From Endothia cerciana (taxonomy: Eukaryota; Ascomycota; Sordariomycetes; Diaporthales; Cryphonectriaceae), in the NCBI GenBank assembly GCA_026119935.1, contig JALRMH010000023.1:496001-560000 (forward strand): a stretch of 64,000 bases of DNA, given 5' to 3'. A model generated the notes under the pieces. The model made no database searches, was not told where the DNA came from, and was given only the letters and a program-made list of their open reading frames with translations. Positions 11,387-22,273 of the stretch are shown one piece after another. A program made the position numbers and the translations under genes. Positions within the stretch are counted from its first letter, which is position 1, and the number at the start of each line of letters is the position of its first letter.

Positions 11387-11777
11387 ATGAGGGAGTGCTG
11401 TGATCTTGCGACACTTACTCGTTGTGGTCCAAGCATGAGGGGGAACCGTGCCCGTGACCAGGGGGCCGTGGTATCATCCCCAGCCTAGCAATCCGCATCT
11501 TCGCATGGGACGCCCTGGGAGAGCAGGTTCGGCTGTGAAGAGATAGTAATGGGTAGACCCGAAATTTGTCGTTCATTCATCGCTGCGGGGCCGTGGGTGC
11601 AGCCGTCAATGGCTCAAAAAGGAGAAGGGGAGCCCTCAAAGGGACCGGCCGGACCCCTGATCCCTTATATACAATATGACTGCAGAATTCGAAGCCATGA
11701 TCCATCCGGAAAAAACTCCTACGGTCCCAGTCCCGAACACTCACCCCAACCATGACGCCTACGCCAGAGTCAAATAA
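11387..11777. other. Short convergent intergenic region
   Basis: 3' flanks of the SnoaL-like gene (plus) and the 2EXR-like gene (minus). I see nothing else. Confidence 0.5.
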
Positions 11778-12710
11778 CTATGTGACAACATCCCGCGCGA
11801 TGGCAGTGACCGGTGTGCTGGCCGCGTTCCAGGTCACGGACGTAGGCCAGAGCTTCTCCTGGACCTCGTCTTCGTCGTCAGCGTCCGTCCAACCTCTTGC
11901 TGGGCCCCAGCAGATAGTACATCCATTAGCCCTGGCAGTCTCTAGCAAGCCCTGAGTCATGTTGCCAGATTTCTTGACCGGACTGTGCGCATCGAATTGC
12001 ACCTTGTTGACGTTTGGGAGGCCCTTTAGGATATCGTTGAGCAGGTCTCGGCAGAACATCTCGTAGTATCCGGCATACTTGCGCCAGCCATTGAAGATGT
12101 TATCGTTGGGGTCGATCTCGATATAGACATTCACACGGCGGACGCTGACACAGTCTTGGAGGCCGAGCATGTCGTTGACAACCCAGCTGCGGTACGGACT
12201 GGCCCAGCCGGGACCCAGACGCAGCTCCAGGGTGTTCATGTGGCGGCGGCACTGGGGCTTGATGCGAGCCAGGAGCCCCTTCTTGGTCTTGACGTGGCGA
12301 CCGTCGATGGGAAAGATGCGGAAGGTGTTTGTGCTGTAGAAGACGGGGGAGGCCTCATGATAGACAGTACGACAGACCCGCAGTATCCTGAGCTTCCTGT
12401 GGATCTCGAAATAGTTTCCAGGCCGAAGATCAATGACACCATCGATGTCGTCGAAGTAATGGCCGTAAACCTTGACGCGCAGCTCGGAGGGCAAGTCCAT
12501 GAAGCGGAAAGGTTGAATCTTCTTCTTGCCGTACAAGACCGGTTTTAAGGGGACGTCGAGGGTCAGGCCTGCAATGTCGAGGCTGTCGACAGCGTCCTCG
12601 GCATCCAGCTCGCCCTCGGAGGGATGGCTCGCCTTCCGGGCGGACTGGATCGGGGTCGGCGATGAACCGGCGCCTTTGGCACGGGAGCCCTTGGACGCTC
12701 GACGAGGCAT
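11778..12710 (-). CDS. 2EXR/F-box-like conserved fungal protein
   Basis: Single exon, 310 aa. Residues 1-50 are basic and Ser-rich (possibly disordered), then FMDLPSELRVKVYGHYF near residue 70 is the fungal F-box-like/2EXR opening motif. It is followed by the typical LRILRVCRTVYHEASPVFYSTNTFRI segment near residues 106-130. Proteins with this layout are common and expanded in Pezizomycotina; a link to Skp1-based ubiquitin ligases is assumed for some, but I see no proof here. The gene is divergent from tim50 across about 1.2 kb. Confidence 0.78.
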   Translation of the reverse strand: MPRRASKGSRAKGAGSSPTPIQSARKASHPSEGELDAEDAVDSLDIAGLTLDVPLKPVLYGKKKIQPFRFMDLPSELRVKVYGHYFDDIDGVIDLRPGNYFEIHRKLRILRVCRTVYHEASPVFYSTNTFRIFPIDGRHVKTKKGLLARIKPQCRRHMNTLELRLGPGWASPYRSWVVNDMLGLQDCVSVRRVNVYIEIDPNDNIFNGWRKYAGYYEMFCRDLLNDILKGLPNVNKVQFDAHSPVKKSGNMTQGLLETARANGCTICWGPARGWTDADDEDEVQEKLWPTSVTWNAASTPVTAIARDVVT

Positions 12711-13899
12711 GGCTGAAGATGGGAAAGCAGACAGCCCGTAATCGTCTCGAGGAGAATCTAAATCATATGCTTATGCCTGCGACCGATCGACAAAAGGTGG
12801 GTCACGTATGGAGGCTCGGCGTCGAGTGTTATTGTCGGTCGAAAGGGGGGCGGCAAAATGGATCGCGTGATGTGGCGACAATTCGGTAAATTTCAGGGTT
12901 CGTCTTGGACTTCGTTTCGGGACAGTCGGGTTTCTTGGTGTTTGCTGTTGTCTGAGTCCCCCTCTGGTACCTTAAAAACTGAAGAATGCTTCGTGTTCAA
13001 CAATAAACAGACGGCACAAGCGGGAACAGAACTCGGAGGGTGGACCATCCCGTCGTCAGTGCTGAAGAACAACGAGTAGATGGCCACCCTCAGAACGCAG
13101 CATCCGCGAAAGCCATCTTGAGCACTCTGAAGAATGGTGAGGGTCGGCTGCTAGCACTGGTCATCCAAATAGTCCTTGTGCCAGGGAACCACCGAAACAC
13201 TGTCAATGCTGGCCGGATCGAGATGATCCTCCGGTCGTGGGTTGTAGTAGTCGACGAGGGGATCGAGAGGAGATGAGGGTGTTGTTGCGGGGAAGAATCA
13301 CCCATCTAATGCCCCAATTCCTGAGGTGCTGGGGCGTTGAGCCTGAAGTGCTGAGGTAATCGCGCATCGGCATCGTCGGTTAGCGGGACCCCGCCGTTGA
13401 GGATACCATACTATGGTTACCATGGGCTGTGGCGCTAGTGGGGTGAGCCACTGGGAACCGCTGAGAGCCACTGAGAGCTCAGACCACTTGGCACGCTATG
13501 GTACCGCAGACCCCCGCGGCAGGCAGGGTGGCAGGGTTTCGTGGGTGGCAGCTCGCAGCCCTTGCAGCGACCCTGGAGCTACCCAGGCATGGGTGTACTA
13601 TGCTGTGTACGGCATGGAGGTACCCAGGCACTCTGCTGCTGTGGAGTGATGCAAATCTTGGTGACGAAATCCGAGCAAAGAAATCCAAACCTTGCGACCC
13701 GGTTCAAACCTCTTCTCTCGACTACCGACCTGACCTGACGATCCACCACCGTCCAGTCCAGTCCAACTACCACCCACAGCGCGATGACCGCCCCCTAGAA
13801 GCTGTGGTTTACAGCAGGGAAATCTCGACAGCTTCCTTCTAAGCTTCAAGGCTCTCGGCTTTCATCTCGCCTGCGCAAGGATCCTCCGTCCCCGCCGTC
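12711..13899. other. Divergent promoter region of the 2EXR-like gene and tim50
   Basis: About 1.2 kb between two divergent start codons. It holds a degenerate local repeat around GAGCCACTG (13444-13480) and pyrimidine-rich sequence just before the tim50 start. No gene is seen. Confidence 0.55.
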
Positions 13900-15684
13900 A
13901 TGCTCTCGAGAGCAGCCCTGCGCCTGGCTCAGCCAGCTGCCGTCTCAGCATGGGCCTCCTCCTCCTCCTCCTCCTCCTTCTCCTCCTCCTCCTCTTCAGC
14001 GCGACGAGCACTGCCGGCACTGGCAGCAGTCCCGACGATATGGGGAAGGGGCCTGGCAGATAACAAGAGACCACCGCCTCCCTCGAGATCCGGCTCCCCA
14101 TCAGGCACCACCCCCAGATCATCACCGACCGCGCCCCAACAGCAGCCCCAGCGCAATTCCAATGCCAACGCCAATGGAAGTCCACAGGAGCCTGCGGAGG
14201 CACAAGCCTCGGGGCGCTCCACCGAAGCCGATCCTCAAACGGCAAAACCAGCCGGCCAATCACCCCAAGCATCCGAGAAGCAGATACCACTGTCCGAACT
14301 CCCTGACCTGACCCAGGGCATACCCTCCACCCTCGAGTACGAGATGGCCGACACAGCACAAACGTCGGCGCTGGAGCCCATCGAGGGGGATGCTACGGGA
14401 GGCGCCAGTGGACGTGGCAAGGGGGAGCTACCCGCCTCGGCCTACGTCTCCTCCACCGAGCGGAGACGTCAGAAGCTGGCAAACTGGATGTTCGGCGCCA
14501 CACTAGTCGGTATGGCCACAGGCGTCGTCTTCCTGGGCCGCAACTGGGACGAGGAGGACCTGAGGAGGCACCCAGACGTCCCCAATGGGTGGGGCCTGTC
14601 CTTGTGGTGGAACCGCGCATCCACGCGCATGAGGGAGGTCCTGACGTACTACCACGAGCCCGCCTTCGAGAAGCTCCTCCCCGATCCCGATCCCATGTTC
14701 GAGCGCCCATATACACTCGTCATCAGCCTTGAGGACATGCTTGTACACAGCGAGTGGACGCGGGAGCATGGCTGGCGGCTGGCAAAGAGGCCTGGCGTCG
14801 ACTACTTCCTGCACTATCTGAGCCAATACTACGAGATTGTCCTGTTCACCACCGTGCCCTTCGCTATCGCCGAGCCCTTGCTGCGGAAGCTGGACCCGTA
14901 CCGCTTCATCGTGTGGCCCTTGTTCCGTGAGGCCACCAAGTACAAGGACGGCGAGATCATCAAGGTCAGTCTTCCCCAGCGCCCGTCACAGATACGCTCT
15001 CTCTCCTCGATGAAGCCCTGCTAATTCGTGGCGCCACAGGATCTTTCCTACCTGAACAGAGACCTGTCCAAGGTCATCGTCATCGACACGAACGCCGAAC
15101 ACGTCCGAGCTCAACCCGAGAATGCTATCGTCCTGCCCAAGTGGACCGGCGACCCCAAGGACAGGGAGCTGGTCGGACTGATCCCCTTCCTCGAGTACAT
15201 CCACACCATGCAGTATGGCGACGTACGCAAAGTTCTCAGGTCGTTCGACGGCAAGCATATCCCTACAGAGTTCGCTCGTCGTGAGGCTATCGCGCGTGCC
15301 GAATTCAACAAGCAGCTCGAGGCCGAGCGGCGCAAACACCCTCACAGGGGCAAGAGCGGCATGGCTGCCCTCGGGTCGCTGTTCGGCCTCAAGCCTCAGA
15401 ACATGAGCGTCATGGCCGTCCCCGACGGCGAGATCAACCCGGCCGATGCCTTTGCACAGGGCAAGATGATCCAGGACATTGCGCGGGAGCGTGGCCAGCG
15501 GCAGTACGAGGAGATCGAGAAGATGATCCGTGAGAACGGTGAGAAGTGGCTCAAGGAGGAGGCCGCCGTGCAGGAGCAGATGCAGAAGGAGGCTATGAAT
15601 AGTATGAAGAGCTCCTTTAGCTCATGGTTCCTGCCGGCGGGTGCGGCAGAGGCGGAGAAGGGCGCGGGGGAGAAGAAGGCCTAG
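13900..15684 (+). CDS. tim50: Mitochondrial import inner membrane translocase subunit Tim50
   Basis: Gene model join(13900..14964, 15040..15684), 569 aa. The intron 14965-15039 has donor GTCAGT, acceptor CAG and phase 0. In order: an N-terminal presequence with Ala/Ser/Arg composition and a long Ser run (about residues 26-42), a Pro/Gln-rich linker, one membrane helix near residue 205 (WMFGATLVGMATGVVFLG), then the FCP1/NIF-like domain (about 265-420) facing the intermembrane space. Diagnostic segments are TLVISLEDMLVHSEW, RPGVDYFL, EIVLFTT and YLNRDLSKVIVIDTN. In line with known Tim50, the phosphatase DxDx(T/V) motif is degenerate (SLEDML), so it is a presequence receptor of TIM23, not an enzyme. 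The C-terminal Glu/Lys-rich coil is longer than the core. Confidence 0.95.
13953..14000 (+). repeat. TCC trinucleotide run coding poly-serine
   Basis: A (TCC/TCT)n tract in tim50 encoding about 17 Ser residues broken by one Phe, within the mitochondrial presequence region. Likely variable in length between strains. Confidence 0.75.
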
Positions 15685-16260
15685 ACGGGTAGTGGTACGA
15701 CCTGTCGATACTAGGGGCATCTGACCCTGGCATCTAGCCATGCCGGTGGTATGCCGTTGAGAACGACACTCATGCTCCGCACATCTCCTCTCTACACCAG
15801 ACCCTTCTTTGCCTCAGGTGGCGGCGGCGGCAGGCGGCATTTGCATTGGAGTACTGGATGGCGCTGCTTGGTCACGGACGAGTCGAGGAGATACACCATA
15901 CCAGGTTGTGCTTATAATCCAACTTCTTGCTGGTGAGCTCTCGTCGAAGAGATTTATCGAGCTATGTAGAACATCATATATGGGCCCACGTGCCGTGTAC
16001 GAATCTGAAGCAGTCGAATATCAGGCATGGGGGCTGCTTCCGTGCCCCACTCTCAACTACCTCAAAAGAGCGTTTCAGCCGCCTACCCCGTGACCGTAGG
16101 GGGCCATCTTCATCTTCGTCGCGAGGCACCAGGGTACGAACGTTTAGGGCACTGCGACATTGCCACCCGAGGCCGGAGAGCCAATACATGTCAGCTTCAG
16201 AGGATAGGCCAGAGTGTCAAAGGGGTGCCCATGAGGCTCTGAGGAGCTGGAGTGTTAGGT
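15685..16260. other. Intergenic, tim50 3' flank
   Basis: No supported feature. Short frames on both strands have no family-like content. Confidence 0.45.
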
Positions 16261-18387
16261 TCCTGGTGCTTGGGGGCCGGTTTCGTTCCTGGCCCTGCTT
16301 ATGGCTATTTGTTGCCTCCTGGCCATCTTCATCGTCTTGGCGATGTTCAACAATCAAGAACAACCCAACTGGCCTTATGCCAGTACCCTAAACGTTAGCA
16401 CTCTTATTGCCTTGATTGCCACGGCTCTCGGGTCTATGCTGGAGATTATCCTCAATTCGGGTCAGTGTTCTCGAGCCTCTGGAGACTGCCGGGATCGACT
16501 TCCATGCTGGGTGACTCATGGGTGCTTCTGGCGTAGGTATCGGCCAGCTGAATGGCGCTGGTTCCAATCGTCCTCGCGCCCGCTCAGGCACATGCGGACC
16601 TTTGAGGATGCGAGTCGTGGCCCCTGGGGGTCCGTTCTATTTAAGTTCTCTCTCGCTCGTCCGGAGGTACATGGCAGCTTGAGGGTCCATTGAGTGCGGG
16701 TTGATCTAGCGGCAGGAACCTGGCCACACTCGCTTCGACAATAACGTTTTTATCTGTCGTGATCGGCAGCTTTACCCAGCAGGCGATCCAGACGGTATCA
16801 TGGCAGAAACCCAGCTTAAATGGACAAGCATCTATTCCCATCGCCCAGACTAGCCTACGGGGACTTCAAGCGCCGGTCCTCTCTTCAGAGTATGAAATCT
16901 CCATAGATCTAAAAGCTTCTATCATTGCTGGACTGGCTGGTTTACATTCTCCCAACTCACTCTCGCCGACATGTACCTCAGGTAACTGTACATTCCAAGC
17001 TATCAACGGGATCACACACTCTACTTGCTGGATTTAGCAGTGAGTGTATAGACGTCTCGTCACTTATCACTCAGGGTGGGTTGCGGTGCTGGGAATCAGC
17101 CGGCAATTACAGTACATCTGAGGCCACGAACTACAGTCTACCAAACGGCCTGACCTTTAATTATAACCTGGTTACAGAGGAATCAGCGATCCTTTGGGGT
17201 CGTTGGGACACATTTCTGGCCAGGGCGGTTGCAATATTCGACCGTGGGGTGACTTTGCCACTGGATAATGTGAAAATGACACAACGACAGAGCGAGATTG
17301 TTAACAATGCCTCCTTCGGCGGCATAGTTTTCCTTATGCCAACTAGGAACCCCTACCAAGATCCCTCGGACTACCAGACATGTCTTGGAGACCCATTAAC
17401 ACAGTCATGCCACCCGTCAACGCCAGCTCGTGTCCACAGCTCGACCTCCCCGGCGTGGCTACACTCCCCGGTTACGTCTCGGTAACGGCAGCTGCTTGTT
17501 TCTTCTACGCTTCTCTGCAGCACTACAACGGCGCGGTCGTCAACGGCCAGCTCCAGGAAGAAGCTGTCCAGGGCGCCATCCCCCTGGATCCGGTCTATTG
17601 GGACGACGAGGAGCTATACGGGTGGGAGTGCGGGTTCTCAGACCCATGCATAATCGACCATGTAGCCTACAGCAATATCAGCGCGAACCTCTCCAGCGTG
17701 CCCGGAGGCTTGACCAGCCTAGGCAACACGACAGGCCCGACGCGTTGTCCATACGGGTTCTCCATACTGTGGGCCTGGGCGCTTCAAATCGAGTCGGCCT
17801 TTTGGGAAATCATCCGCAAGAGCGACTCGAACGAGTGCTGCTCGGAGGTCCGCAACTCCACCGCCATGATGTGTACCGAGGGGTGGTGGCCCAGCGACAT
17901 CTTCAATGGAATCAACGCCTCCATCTCGAGCACCAGTGCGTTCATGGATCGTGGCTTCAATAGCCTGACGGACCCGCTGCGCATGGTCGGGACAGACTGG
18001 GAGAACAATCTCACCGTCGTCCCCGGGACCGTGTACGCGACGGACGTGTGCACGCGGGTTCGCTGGGAGTGGTTGATCTACCTGCTCGTCATGGCCGTCG
18101 GGACGATAGTGCTGCTTGTCGCTGTGGTTATCTCGAGTTCAGGCCTGATGGGATTCGGGAGGGAGGTCATCTGGAAGTCTTCGGTCCTTCCCTTTCTCTA
18201 CTACAGCCTGGAGGACGGACACAGGAAGTCTGGTTCTAGGCTTGCATCTGAGGGAGGATTGACTGAGGCGGCGAGAGCCGTGGATGTTCGTTTTGGACCT
18301 GACGACGATGGATGGAGGTTACATACTGTTTACGGGCGGGGACAAATCTTCAACCTACTCAGGTGCATGATGTATGGTTCTTGGTGA
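16261..18387 (+). pseudogene. Disrupted DUF3176-family membrane protein gene
   Basis: Family-like pieces appear in order but in different frames. An N-terminal membrane helix is followed by the WPYASTLNVSTLIALIATAL segment (about 16300-16460). After a plausible intron (16460-16535), GIGQL and then EWRWFQ...RPLRHMRTFEDASRGPWGS lie in different frames, as if one base were missing near 16550. Then come NLATLASTITFLSVVIGSFTQQ (16730-16800), a GNCTFQ region ending in a stop near 17037, ECIDVSSLI in another frame, and from about 17395 a long intact C-terminal frame with a last membrane helix (LIYLLVMAVGTIVLLVAV) and VIWKSSVLPFLYYSLE. At least three frame changes and a stop make one working protein unlikely unless the sequence has errors. 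Intact members are multi-pass proteins of about 600-700 aa of unknown function. Confidence 0.72.
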
Positions 18388-18937
18388 TTTACACTGCTTG
18401 ACAGCTAGCGCTTCTTCCCAGGCAAACGTGATCTGCGTGAGTTGTATAATATGTCTTCAGCTGAGGTCCTCTTTACAACTCTGGAATGGTACCGTCATTA
18501 CGAACCAACAATGCTGTCTTACAGGCGAAGTCCCTCGCTAGGGTGGCGCATTTGCGAGAGGGTCATCCTTTAGAAGTATCGTAGGAAAACGATCTCAAGT
18601 CGGTCAGTTATTTCATCATTGTACCTAGAGCCTGCAGTTCATCGATCCTCAGCAAGACCGCCGGATGATCTGGCCGGTACCTACATTGCCGAAATTTTCT
18701 AAAAAGCTTCAGCATTTCCACCTCCACGACCCAAGTGTCTGAACTGCAAGCATTTTCTGTTGGATACGGGGCGGATCAAATCCCCTGGGAATCGTAGAGG
18801 TGAGTCGACTTCGTCCGTTCTATCGGGATGTATCGGGGTGACATCGTCCGCCCAAGCATCATTCCTCTCGGATTCCTGAGGCCCAAGTGAGCCTTATGTC
18901 TAGGACCGTTAAGCAGGGCTACACAGTACTCCCCTGA
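18388..18937. other. Intergenic, convergent 3' ends
   Basis: Between the DUF3176 relic (plus) and the HET-domain gene (minus). I see nothing supportable. Confidence 0.45.
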
Positions 18938-21155
18938 TCATACCAGAGTGATTATCTTGGTTTCCCAGGACAAATCCCAGCCGAAACCTCTGTCTGTCCG
19001 CCACAAGCCGACTCGATAATACTCTCTGTGTCTTTCAGCAGGGTAGACTATCAAACCACCAGCAGATCCAGCATCAGGCTTCCCATACGTTTCGTTGCAG
19101 GATATCTGGACCAAGAGCAGGTCACCTGCCTCACTTCGTGTGACATCCTTATTATCCGTATCCCAACCGACGAGGAGGCCAAGATTCAAACCGCCTGGAA
19201 AATTCTGGCGGATATGTGCGGCCAAGACCCCCTCGAGGACATTGTCTGGCTTTCCGTGCGTGAGGCTGGTCAAGGGTACCGTCCCTGTCCTCAAAACCAG
19301 CCTCGCCCTCTCAGGCCGACCAAACGGAATGTTGCCTCTCGTGGAATAGTCTATATCCACGACCTCGCACTGCAGCTTCAGCTTCGACTTAGGCATGATC
19401 GCAGCTCCGGCGTCGCAAGGGCCGGTGAGCCCAGGCCAGGACCATGAGGGTCGTGCAGCATAATCAGGAGCAGATAGTGACGATATCCTCTCATAGAATG
19501 ATACCATGCCCCTTGAGCCGTTCTTGGGTATGTTGCGAGAGAACAACAGGTCCTTCGCGAGATTGTCCCTCCACAGCCCGGCAAGGTACTGGCTCCCTGT
19601 GCGAGCAGCAACCATGCTGGCAAGACTGGCCAGAGCAGGTAGGCGGTCAGTATCGAACGTGAACTCCTTGGCCGTAAATGTGTCAACCTCGCTCGCAAAC
19701 GCCTCGAAGGGCTCATCCTTCACTGCCACCTTGGAGACCCCGATTGCTAGTGGTGCGCGCCATTCACGAGTAACCGACAGGCCGTTCTCACAGAGATATA
19801 GCTCGTCACACATGAAGAACATCCATTCCGGGCTGAATACCAGTAGCCTGTTTGAAAGCCTCATCTCCTGGTGAACCCATCCCCGACCGTACCATTTAGA
19901 CCCGTCGATTTGTTCGTGGAAGGGAAAGGAATCAAGGCGGTAGTAGTTGATGTCGATTACGTCTGGGCTGCAAGGGATAATGCTATATGTGTACTCGACA
20001 CCAGCAGTAAGATTCCCGGCACAGGGCCGGATATGCAGCATCGGTCCCGTCTGATTCTGGCGGTTGAGAAGGAAGCCTTCTTGGCAACTCGTAGAGGAGG
20101 TGGCACAGAGAGTGACGAAGGCAGACTTGAAAATCTCGGCCATTTGTTGGCTTTCATGGTTCCAGTCCCCTACGGCGGTGTCGTCGCTCCCCTGCAGGAT
20201 GCACAGAGCGTCAACCCATAAGTAGCGAATACCAAGCTTAGAGCAGACCTGGAGAGCAGTCAATTAAGCACATGGCCTTGAGAAAGTGTGTAGGATTGAG
20301 CCGTACTTACCTGTATCGTATCTAGGACCACTGGAGACATCTCTTCCATCTTGATGCTGCTCATCCGGTGGTTCAGATTGGCCGTCGTCGTTTTAGGTTG
20401 CAAGAGGGCAGCCTCCCTTTCTCCCCAACAGTAGCTCAATGCAGCGTACCTGACTTGGGCGCTGTCCTGTGGAATTTCCGTGATTCTAGCTGTCATGACA
20501 AGTCGTATACTTGCTCTACTAAGTGGATCCTCGCCGAGATCGAGTAACCGCGTAGGGAGGAAGTTGGTCGGTTCAACGTGCAGACATGTGCGGGAGCACT
20601 TCTCCAAGGCGCTCTTTGCAAATGAGACATTTCTCTCTGACAGAACCTCCACCGTAGGAGCAGGAAGAAACGGAGTGTTTGGTTTGGCTCCCTAGGCTAT
20701 AGTCAGGACGATGAACATCTGTTGGACTTAAAGATCGTACGCACCTGAGCATCCAGACAGGTGAGGAATTTCACCTCGCGGAAGACATCCATATCCGATT
20801 GCTGTGGGCACATACGTACCGTAAAGCCACATATGAACTGCGGCTTCTTGCTGTCGCGGTTGTATATCAAGACGTCGTCAATAACCACGTACAAGTCGAT
20901 GGTCACCTCTGGGGGATCGCCAGCGTCCCAGGGCCGGACGTCAGGCGCGGACAAAAGACGATCGCGCAAAACCTTGCAAAAGTCGCAGCCAGAGGCGCCG
21001 GACCCTGCTAGATGGTGTAGGCCCGGCCAGGTATCGTGGACACGGAGTGAATACATGGGGATGTACGGCATCTGTCCGGGGGTGCCGGGCTCGAGCAGCG
21101 CATCAGCATCCTCGAGAATGCGACATGAGTTGCATAATCGGGCTGGAACCGCCAT
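18938..21155 (-). CDS. HET-domain (heterokaryon incompatibility-type) protein
   Basis: Gene model complement(18938..20248, 20311..20691, 20745..21155), 700 aa, three phase-0 exons with donors GTGCGT and GTAAGT and acceptors TAG and CAG. An N-terminal Cys-rich segment (LCNSCRILE, CDFCKVLRD) precedes the HET domain at about residues 195-345. Diagnostic motifs are YAALSYCWGE, then TIQVCSKLGIRYLWVDALCILQ spanning the second intron, and MAEIFKSAFVTLCATSS. The C-terminal half (RPSWSWPGLTG and following) is the usual variable region. HET proteins are linked to self/non-self recognition and cell death on hyphal fusion, but most genomic members, including this one, have no known partner. No NACHT, STAND or prion-like partner gene lies next to it. 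Confidence 0.9.
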
Positions 21156-22273
21156 TATACTCCCGATAGGTCAGCCGTGAGACTGGTATCCAGCTAGAAG
21201 GAATTCGGCTCGGGGCATTGAACTGATGCGACAAGGAGACAGACAGGTGTAGGATGTCAGGTACGTAGCTCCTGATTCCCGGTGCAGTGATTAGGCTTAG
21301 GCTTTGCGATCCTATGTGCTGTCAAGCGATTGGTAATTAAGGAGCCCATATTCTACGAATGAGAAACCAGTGCATCTTTCAGGCCTGGCTGAGGTAAGCT
21401 ATGTAAGTGCTCTGCAGGCCTCCAAATAGGAATCAGCCGAGTCAGGCGAAATTGCAGCAAGTTGAAAAAAAAGGCATACACTGTAGCGCCAACTGCTTCG
21501 CTCTCGAGCAAACCACGGTCCGGTTTTCCTTCCATCAGCCCGTCTCACTTTACGCCCATGTCAGTTCAGGTTCTTAACTGCTTCCCAACCCTGGACAACG
21601 AGCCGTTGTAAGGATTGTGAGGATTGGACGGTGCCTGGGCTGGAAGAAGAACACGTGTATCTATGCTGAGACGTGCATCGCTTATTTTCGCCTTGGATAG
21701 GCAAGGTCTGGTCTTTCCCCGTTACAAGGCTTTCCTGGGAGGGCATGGCCTAAGGCGAGACCTAACTTTCACGCCTCAAGCTCATGAAGCCGAGGCATGT
21801 AACAACGTCCGGACTGAAGTCACAGGACGGAAACGGCGACCTTTGTAGGTCGAAAAGGCGAATATTTAGAAACTGTCTCTTGGAATATCATCGTTACGTT
21901 GCTCCCTTTCAATCTCTCTTGGAGAACGTGGTTGTTACAAGTACTCGCATGAGTTCAAGATCCGACCTTGGACGTGATCCCTACCATCTCTAACTAGTAC
22001 CCAACTGTTAGGACTTCTCTTTCCACTGGGGCCGCTTGTATATTCCCACTTGTCCACGCTGGACAGGTGCTTAGGGTGCGTTAGGTGTTTGCGTCCCGAA
22101 GAAATGTGATCTCACGAGGTTGGCAACACACTTGCTTAAGTATTGGACTCGTTAGATAGTCGTCGCGTACACTCAACACCTTCCGAGAAGATGGACTGAT
22201 ATCCGATCCTACAACTCCAAGCTGACCTGACCCAGATCCGATTATCAAATTCGTCACGGAATGGAACATTGCC
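21156..22273. other. Intergenic
   Basis: Upstream of the HET gene and downstream of the alcohol oxidase gene. No supported gene or repeat. Confidence 0.5.
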
